Below are positions 20,615 to 25,826 of a stretch of 25,826 nucleotides of DNA, piece after piece (within the stretch, counting starts at the first letter, position 1; the number at the start of each line of letters is the position of its first letter). This DNA is from Acanthaster planci (taxonomy: Eukaryota > Echinodermata > Asteroidea > Valvatida > Acanthasteridae). Below the pieces are notes generated by a model. That model had not been told where the DNA came from, made no database searches, and saw only the letters and a program-made list of their open reading frames with translations. The stretch is from contig NW_019091378.1 of NCBI RefSeq assembly GCF_001949145.1, positions 1,690,131 to 1,715,956 on the forward strand, given 5' to 3'. Made by a program: the position numbers and the translations under genes.

Positions 20615-20845
20615 TGATTTTTTGTCCCAGTGACAAGTTCAACCTGTATTTGAGTTACCCTAAGCCATTACTGAACAAACTGTTGAGTTTACCCACACCT
20701 TTTACACCATACCGGTATCTGGAATAGAAACTGTAGCAAATTGTATCTCTTTAAACAGTTTGAGCATAGAACTGTGCCTGAATTCCATTCTGTAGATATG
20801 TAAACTAACCGTAGGTGAATAAATTACTGATACATGTACAGTTCT

Positions 20846-21543
20846 TTAACTATCCGTACAGGAAGGACAGGTCCACTGACAATTTGCATTTGTCCCTGAA
20901 TCAAAGTCAACACAGCCCCAATGAAACCATACTTGGCATTGGTCACATTCTACACTGAACTCAGAATCATTGACAATATCCATTGACATAGCTTCAGGCA
21001 CTTCCCACATTTGAACTCGGGTTTCTCTGTTCTTCTGACGTATTTTCTTTTACCCTTTCCCCCCTTTTTCCTTTTGGAACTTGTAGCAAATGCAGTTGGA
21101 CATATATTTAAGGGAGAGTTGTCATCCTGTACTGGGTGAGCAGAGACTATGTGATCATCAGAGGAATTGCCTTGTGTCTCATGTGAAGACAAGGGTGCTG
21201 TGAAGCAGGGAATGTTCGAATCGTTTTTGGCAAGAAGTTCCTTTTCCACATAGTGCTTAAAGAAGTAAATGCATGCTTCTTCAATTTCCTTCCAATGAAC
21301 ATCATCAAACTGAACTCGGCACACTAGTTGACCTGCAGCTGAATGAACAATGAAATCACACCATTTCTTCTGGGTGATGCCAAGTTGCATGGTTATTTGA
21401 GAATAGTACTGGTGGGTTTTTTTAAGTTCAGGAGGTTTACCACCATCATATTGTATATATTCTGGCATTGTCCTGTTTGGATCAGTTCCGGCCAAAGTTA
21501 GTGGACATTTGATTTCAACCAATAGACCATAGGCCGAGGTCGA
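20846..21543 (-). pseudogene. ISL2EU second protein: YqaJ-type nuclease with C-terminal PHD finger, truncated and frameshifted
   Basis: The frame opens directly after a TAA (21544-21546) with AYGLLVEIKCP, the E-x-K core of YqaJ/lambda-exonuclease nucleases. It continues with HQYYSQITMQLGITQKKWCD and FIVHS, the Q-x-Q-x-Q-like helix and strand of the fold. A charged linker with a basic patch (KRKKGGKGKRKYVRR) leads to EFKCGKC. After a 1-2 nt shift near 21000 the other frame gives VECDQCQVWFHWGCVDFD and CQWTCPSC, completing a C4HC3 PHD finger, and stops at 20846. The N-terminal half of the nuclease, with the first acidic residues, is missing: the gene is cut at about 21545, where unrelated sequence begins. 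Family knowledge: ISL2EU elements carry a YqaJ protein beside the transposase. The PHD attachment is what I see here. Confidence 0.8.
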
Positions 21544-21729
21544 TTATTGTGTTCGTTCGTGATCTTGTCTTTGGGAGGAGATGAGAACCCAAGAATTACA
21601 TGGAAAATATTATCTTAATGAAGGAAATGAATGTTCACTCTAGCAGAAGTGGCACTTTATGGGAAAAATTTGAGAAAAAATGATCGATTTCCGACTGTTT
21701 TAAAAGAGTTGACAAAGACTGATTTGCAC

Positions 21730-21776
21730 CCAATCAAAATTGGTCTTTTATTGAGAGTCCTATCGGCGTCCAATCA
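21730..21776 (+). promoter_or_regulatory. Two CCAAT boxes upstream of the 21801 exon
   Basis: CCAATCA occurs at 21730-21736 and 21770-21776, with ATTGG (the reverse CCAAT) at 21739-21743. They sit 25-70 bp before the ATG at 21801, in a region with CpGs (GGCGTCC, CAGCGCGC). There is no TATA box. Suits a CCAAT-driven promoter with a short leader. Confidence 0.4.
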
Positions 21777-21800
21777 GCGCGCTCATTACATACTTATTCC

Positions 21801-22176
21801 ATGTTGGACAACGTGGCGACTTCGGAAGCTGATGACGGTCGCGAAAAGCTGTCTCCGTATTCCTGCATTTTGCACTGTGATCCAGGAGCGAAAGGCAAGA
21901 TAACAACATTTTCTGAACAGAGCTGGTCTCGCTGCCTTGAGTTCGCCAACAAATGGAAAACTCTAGAGGGAAAGCAATCAGATATAGCGAGAGATTTCTT
22001 GGCCAAACAGAGCGACTCAGATCTGTGGCAGAGAGCGGCTGGCTTGGCGTCGGTCGGTGGACCACCGCAGCACACTGGATACCATCGATCTTGCTACGCT
22101 CGGTTCACGGACAAAAACAAGTTCGAGAAAGTTAAAGCCGTCCAAGAGAAACAACTACAGGAATTCCCTGAAACCG
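21801..22176 (+). CDS. First exon of a multicopy uncharacterised gene family (zinc-binding-like N-terminal module)
   Basis: ATG at 21801 opens 125 codons, MLDNVATSEADDGREKLSPY at the start, to a donor ACCG|GTACAG (22177); unspliced it would stop at 22203. Cys22-x3-Cys26 (SCILHC) and, 70 residues on, GYHRSCYARFTDKNKFEK with His95-x2-Cys98 look like one metal-binding unit around the helix SEQSWSRCLEFANKWKTL. I recall this module as the beginning of the same long hypothetical proteins whose middle section is decayed at 11.8-12.8 kb. No later exons (MINPFE, GKEVTLK or KNAERAKR blocks) appear downstream in the window, so this copy is truncated or its introns are long. The exon itself is intact. 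Function unknown. Confidence 0.65.
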
Positions 22177-22948
22177 GTACAGTTCACATTTTTACATGGG
22201 CCTAAGCTATATTGATTTTCATCACCTAACGACATGAACGAGTAGCATTGGCCATCATGGCCATGTTGGCGTGATTAGGGGGATTGTGTATTTGGGGACC
22301 CTGTTCCTGTGATACAATTGTACTCATGTACATGTAGGCCTGTTATGACACAGAAATATATGATTTCAACTTTTGGACTTGCCTAGGTAGGTGATTTATG
22401 GCATCGTGTTGAATAATTGCAGGGTTAATTTGGTAGGAAAAGGAATTGTTTTAAGGAACATATGAGGTGATAAGGCGATTGTTTTAGAACATGGTGGAGT
22501 CTAAGTTGCACGGCTGGTTTTTCAGTAAAAAAAAAATCACATTTTCTCTCAATGTATAATTTTAAATCAAATAAAAAATCGGGTCAATGCAATTTTCAGA
22601 TTGTTGTCATTCATTTTGGGGGGAACTGACCAGTTTTGCAAGATCAGAAATACTAACATGTCTACATACATGTAGGCCTACATGTAGTTGGTGGTTGGGG
22701 GTCAACAACTACACAATCCCCATGTTTAGGAGTAGTTAGAGAGGCGTATCTTGCACATGAGGCGGTGGGTGGTGGTGGGAAATGGTGGCAAAGGGCGTGG
22801 CCACCATGTCGGTGGAGGCGGAAGAAAAAATGGCGGAGGTTGTGGAAGTTGGGGTGGTAGTGATGTGGAGGTGGTAGTGATGTGGAGGTGTGACGGAAAG
22901 TGCGATGACCCCGATGAGCTTAAAGGTGGTGGAATAAAAAGGCATTTT
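22177..22948. other. Non-coding stretch with palindrome and GGT-rich low complexity
   Basis: Holds a perfect 20-nt palindrome (22667-22686) and a purine-rich GGTGG low-complexity block (22755-22880). The block includes a tandem copy of GTGGTAGTGATGTGGAG. The glycine-rich frame across it is compositional. No splice-consistent exon was found. Confidence 0.5.
22667..22686. repeat. Perfect palindrome TACATGTA-GGCC-TACATGTA
   Basis: Two TACATGTA octamers flank GGCC. The octamer recurs more than a dozen times across the window, sometimes attached to GGCCT (for example near 22328 and 24778). Confidence 0.9.
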
Positions 22949-23058
22949 CCCGGGGCGAAGTCCCGGGTTGAGTGGAGTGCCGTGTAGGGACTCGGGGCCT
23001 TACCTCACGGTAGTGAAGAACTGGCGTAAGCCAGTTAGGGAACGAGTGACGAAGTCAC
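22949..23058. other. Run of GC-rich hairpins, possible structured RNA or element end
   Basis: Successive perfect or near-perfect stems occur. An 8-bp stem with GAA loop lies at 22949-22956/22960-22967 (one G-T pair). A possible 6-bp stem GTAGGG/CCTTAC is at 22984-23003. TCAC-GGTA-GTGA lies at 23005-23016. A 7-bp stem AACTGGC-GTAA-GCCAGTT (GNRA-type loop) is at 23019-23036, and GTGAC-GAA-GTCAC at 23046-23058. The block is GC-rich and followed at once by an A-rich tail-like stretch (23068-23128). No tRNA boxes or hammerhead core recognised. The order GC-rich structured body then A-rich tail is reminiscent of a SINE, but no family match comes to mind. Confidence 0.55.
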
Positions 23059-23422
23059 GAAGTGGACACGTAAAAATCAAATCAGAACAATAAAATAAAT
23101 AAATACAATAAAATTCAAAACAAAAAAAACGTTTGGATTTTCTGTTAAAACTGGAAAGTCTGTTCGAATGCATCTGATGCATCATCAGACCGTCTCGTAC
23201 CCCCTTGGTTGCCGGAGAGATTGTATAGGCTACGTATCCTTGATTGATGCACGTTCCGGAGGCATGTGGCGACAAGGGTAGTGGAGACAATGGAGTGGGA
23301 TTAGTGACGTTACGGGCAGGTTCGGACAAGATCGCCAGGACAATGGATGGCGCCTTGGACAAGTCAAAACAAGTGTATTTTGTCGGGCACGGATTGGTTG
23401 GCAGTCGAGTTAATCAGCAGCG

Positions 23423-23457
23423 TATATAAGCCAGGGCAGCGCAGGGTTCGTCATTAT
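23423..23457 (+). promoter_or_regulatory. TATA/initiator core promoter of the C2H2 gene
   Basis: TATATAA at 23423-23429 and an initiator TCATTAT at 23451-23457, whose A lies 30 bp from the first T of the TATA box, the canonical spacing. The start codon follows 14 nt later, so the leader is very short, as often seen in compact mobile or viral-like genes. Confidence 0.6.
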
Positions 23458-23466
23458 CTCTGCAAA

Positions 23467-24506
23467 ATGTCTCAAGACGCCTTTAGATGTGCTTCACCTG
23501 ATCCGACTGCATCCCAACTGCAGCAGATTGCCAGAATGGAGGAGGAGGCATGGTTTAGTGAGTGTTTACCTGACCCAACATCCTCCCAGCTGCAGACCAT
23601 CGCGGCAATGGAGGATGATCTGATGGCCGGTACATCCGCTCAAGGTGGCGGTCAAATGAAGGTAAGTCTGTTTTGATTTTTAAGCCCAGTTGCATTCGAG
23701 TTGAAATTGTAATCGGCATACGTGGAAATGTGAAGTTGTTTAGAGTTATCTTGATATCAGAACCGTTGCCAATTGTCACTCTCTTTTTTTTTTTTTTTTA
23801 CTCCGATGCCCGAATTTGTGAATGAAACTTTATTAAGCGTGATGCCGTTTGTTGGAGTATTGGTTTGAATTTGTTGTTATCATTTACTATTTTCATGTCA
23901 GTGTAAACAAGAGTTTCATTTTGTCATGGGGGTCTGTTTGATATCTTTCTATAGGCTGAGAAAGAAGAGGAAGTTCCAATGGACGGTGCCCCCATCGCGC
24001 ACACACCTCCGCTTCAGCCGCGGGCGGGGGTTTTCTGCGACCTGTGCAACAGGGAATTCTCCAGAAAGGACAGCCTCAACAGGCACCGATGGCGCAAACA
24101 TCTAAACGCCGGGACTGAGCTTCCTCGTTTGCACCTACCCTGCAGCCAATGCGGCAAGATATTTGACAGAAGAGACACTTTAAGAAAGCACAGGAAAACC
24201 CACAGTGGTTCACAGCCGGTGCCTTCACCCCTTGGCCCGATTCGTTCCCCTTTGGCAGCCGTGGCTGGGCCACCACAAAAAGGTCAATCCCAGACCTTCA
24301 GCTGCGAACACTGCCACAAAAAATACTCTCGGCGGGACAATCTTCGGCGCCACATAAATTCAACACATCGCCGGCGAAATAACCTCCCACCGGCGGCTCC
24401 ATCGGCGGCTCCACCGGCGGCTCCACCATCTCCCCTGCCTCTTCCCGTCCCGCCTCCTATTTTAGCTACCGTCCAAGCAGGCCCGCTGGAGGAGGACCCA
24501 GACTAG
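23467..24506 (+). CDS. Two-exon C2H2 zinc-finger protein (248 aa to first stop)
   Basis: Exon 1 (23467-23661, 65 codons) ends at AAG|GTAAGT. Exon 2 (23955-24506) begins after TTTCTATAG in phase 0. Exon 1 encodes two imperfect repeats, PDPTASQLQQIARMEEEAW and PDPTSSQLQTIAAMEDDLM. Exon 2 has three C2H2 fingers: C93/C96/H109/H114, C128/C131/H144/H148 and C182/C185/H198/H203. All carry an SR(K/R)D or DRRD tip, so they may bind similar sites. A Pro/Ala tail with repeated PPAAPS units follows. The stop is TAG at 24504, but the same frame stays open another 39 codons. The strong core promoter, consensus introns and intact fingers suggest recent activity. I recall similar acidic-repeat plus C2H2 N-termini in large self-synthesising DNA elements of cnidarians and echinoderms, but no polymerase or integrase is visible here. 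Confidence 0.75.
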
Positions 24507-24626
24507 TTTCCAGTAGACAACCTGGATGAGTTATTGGAAGTGCTCATAAACCCGCCGGAACCAGGCTTCGAATTACCCGGGTGCACACGTGCACCGGTGC
24601 ATGCGATTTTTTCAACGTGCATGTAG
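24507..24626 (+). pseudogene. In-frame continuation beyond the amber codon
   Basis: The codons after the TAG read FPVDNLDELLEVLINPPEPG then FELPG, acidic and leucine-rich like real C-terminal sequence. They then turn into GTGCAC/GCATGC repeats and stop at 24624-24626. Either the amber is a recent nonsense mutation or sequencing error, or the real C-terminus ended near 24575 before an insertion. Confidence 0.4.
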
Positions 24627-24947
24627 CTCCATTGAATAACATGCACGCTGTGCATGTGNAATTTTTTTCAGCCTTTTCGTTTTTAGAGTGTAGTTAGTGT
24701 GAATTTGACAAGTTAACCATGCCCAAATTCCATTTATTTCCAATATTGTTCGACAGAAAAAAATCAGATTGCGTATAGGCCTACATGTAATGTGTCTATC
24801 TTTGCTTTTACCGTAATTTACTTGGCTAGTCCATGCATTATCTTCTCTCGCTCCCCATGCATGTACAGATTTAGCTCTAGCGAAAGACATACGTACGGAT
24901 GTAGCCTAGCCTAAATACAACCACACAGAACGTTGGCATTACCCGGG
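24572..24947. repeat. Possible insertion bounded by 10-bp direct repeats
   Basis: ATTACCCGGG occurs at 24572-24581 and again at 24938-24947. The 356 nt between them begin with alternating GTGCAC/GCATGC palindromes, include one N (24659), and have no coding sequence or terminal inverted repeat. Removing one repeat plus the insert would rejoin the reading frame tail with ten further codons. Ten base pairs is long for a DNA-transposon target duplication, so chance or a retroelement origin remains possible. Confidence 0.35.
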
Positions 24948-25222
24948 AACAGTGCGCGTACATGTAGCTAACGTGTATGTGGTCAAATTTACGTCTGGAG
25001 TAAAGACTAGCACAGGGGTACCAGCAATTGATGCATTGACACTAACCCCTATCGAGCGCACGTGTGTGTGTGTGTTGTATACAGAAACGTGCGTGTGCGC
25101 ATGCACATGTACATGTTTTCGCGTCGTATACGTATCGTGTGTTTATGGTAGTCGATTTTTTGACAGCCGATCTTCAGTACACGTGTTTGATACGGGCGCT
25201 CTTTGACAGTTGGACAAGTACA
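24948..25222. other. Alternating purine-pyrimidine DNA upstream of the hAT-like gene
   Basis: Uninterrupted R/Y alternation at 25056-25075 (GCGCACGTGTGTG region) and 25087-25116 (ACGTGCGTGTGCGCATGCAC and on) has Z-DNA-forming character. No TATA box at the expected distance from the ATG at 25223. Confidence 0.55.
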
Positions 25223-25826
25223 ATGCCGAAACAAACGCTGCTAACGTTTTGGAAAAAAGAGCCCAAAAGCGATGATCCCCAATCCGGTGGCCATGGTAAG
25301 TCTGATAGACCCGAGACTGCCGAAATATTCCCTGGAAGAGCTGATGATTCGGGGCCCGACAACCAGTGTGACAACAGCCCGCCGGCGCCGCCTGCCCAGA
25401 TTGCTGCTGGCCTCTTGTGTGGTGACACCGCCACTCCCGGTCATGCCGGTGGGAGTGCTGATGTATCATCGGGTTCCGGAAAAAAATATTCATTCCAAAC
25501 AATATGGAAAGATGGGAATGACTGGCTCGTGTATGACAGTGTTAATAAATCCATGTTTTGCTCATATTGCCAGACATTTGACAAGTCCGGGAAAAAAAAT
25601 GCTTTTCGGGAGGGGGGGTGCAAGTCCTTGCGCTGGTCCAACATTAAAGCTCACAAAGTGAGTGAAGTGCATATGAAAGCCAGCGCTGCCAAGAAAGTAT
25701 CAACTTTGGAGAGAAAGGACAGACCAATGGAGAAGCAAATCCTACAATTAGGAGATGGGGAAGTAGAGAGAATGAAGAAATATTTCAGGACTGGTTTTTA
25801 CATAGCTCAAGCTGGGAAACCTTACT
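25223..25826 (+). CDS. hAT-type/ZNF862-like protein with TTF/BED-like zinc finger, 5' part
   Basis: ATG at 25223 (ACAATGCC) opens 201 codons with no stop, running off the window. Residues 1-10 are MPKQTLLTFW, resembling the short N-terminal peptide of many hAT-derived proteins. Residues 15-85 are a low-complexity Asp/Pro/Gly linker. A zinc-finger domain spans about residues 90-155: FQTIWKDGNDWLVYD, then Cys113-x2-Cys116 (MFCSYCQTF), GGCKSLRWSNIKAHK, His144 and His150. That is the TTF-type or BED-like finger placed before the transposase-like domain in ZNF862-like proteins. Residues 160-201 are helical. The RNase H-like and dimerisation domains would lie beyond the edge. Intact so far, so it may be a domesticated gene or a young transposon. 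Confidence 0.75.
   Translation, partial: MPKQTLLTFWKKEPKSDDPQSGGHGKSDRPETAEIFPGRADDSGPDNQCDNSPPAPPAQIAAGLLCGDTATPGHAGGSADVSSGSGKKYSFQTIWKDGNDWLVYDSVNKSMFCSYCQTFDKSGKKNAFREGGCKSLRWSNIKAHKVSEVHMKASAAKKVSTLERKDRPMEKQILQLGDGEVERMKKYFRTGFYIAQAGKPY

Noticed and set aside
22751-22987. Glycine-rich plus-strand frame of 78 codons
   Set aside because: Explained by GGT/GGC low complexity; no start context, splice sites or non-repetitive sequence.
22905-23060. Hammerhead ribozyme or tRNA in the hairpin block
   Set aside because: CGATGAG occurs near 22909, but the conserved GAAA and cleavage-side stems are absent, and no A/B box or cloverleaf can be drawn.
24504-24506. Programmed recoding at the TAG
   Set aside because: No supporting stem or context that I can identify; nonsense mutation or error is simpler.
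25143-25502. Three overlapping minus-strand frames of 67-119 codons
   Set aside because: Antisense shadows of the hAT-like gene with its GC-rich linker.
1-25826. CRISPR arrays, bacterial genes, rRNA and tRNA
   Set aside because: No regularly spaced direct repeats, ribosome-binding-site-led operons, or conserved RNA boxes were seen on either strand.

Overview
The window reads as nuclear DNA of a marine invertebrate, probably a non-vertebrate deuterostome (echinoderm, hemichordate or amphioxus). The reasons are AT-rich intergenic DNA, GT-AG introns, TATA and CCAAT promoters, AATAAA signals, and very frequent TACATGTA octamers often joined to GGCC. Several repeat families typical of such genomes are also present. 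The species call is an inference. No bacterial operon, phage, rRNA, tRNA or CRISPR feature was seen.

Layout. 1-210: tail of a GIY-YIG-like reading frame, probably a Penelope-type retroelement. 1.2-1.5 kb: candidate minus-strand exon of an unknown gene. 1.5-2.3 kb: decayed intronless rhodopsin-class GPCR on the plus strand, cut off after TM6 and followed by an inverted-repeat (foldback or MITE-like) unit at 2.38-2.93 kb. 3.2-5.5 kb: three strong hairpins and one plus-strand candidate exon. 6.7 kb: a small minisatellite. 8.33-10.80 kb: a 1.2 kb sequence present twice in tandem, each copy ending in a single N. It carries a minus-strand exon that is open in copy 2 and broken by a 20-nt deletion in copy 1. 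11.3-13.3 kb: a decayed gene of an uncharacterised multicopy family, joined to a P-element/THAP9-like transposase remnant. 13.4-18.5 kb: mostly non-coding, with minus-strand candidate exons at 16.5, 18.0 and 18.4 kb. 19.0-21.5 kb: a degraded ISL2EU-like DNA transposon, with a plus-strand DDE transposase converging on a minus-strand YqaJ nuclease plus PHD finger. 21.7-22.2 kb: CCAAT-box promoter and intact first exon of the family whose middle part is decayed at 11.8 kb. 22.75-24.6 kb: GC-rich block with a run of hairpins, a TATA/Inr promoter and a two-exon C2H2 zinc-finger gene with a doubtful stop codon. 25.2 kb to the edge: intact 5' part of a hAT/ZNF862-like zinc-finger gene.

No coherent pathway is encoded. 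The unifying theme is layered mobile-element colonisation of what may be large introns of a minus-strand host gene. The right-hand 4 kb is the youngest part (open frames, intact promoters) and the left and middle are old and broken. The items most worth following up are the ISL2EU YqaJ-PHD partner, the hairpin run, the zinc-finger gene with its readable frame beyond an amber codon, and the N-bounded tandem duplication.
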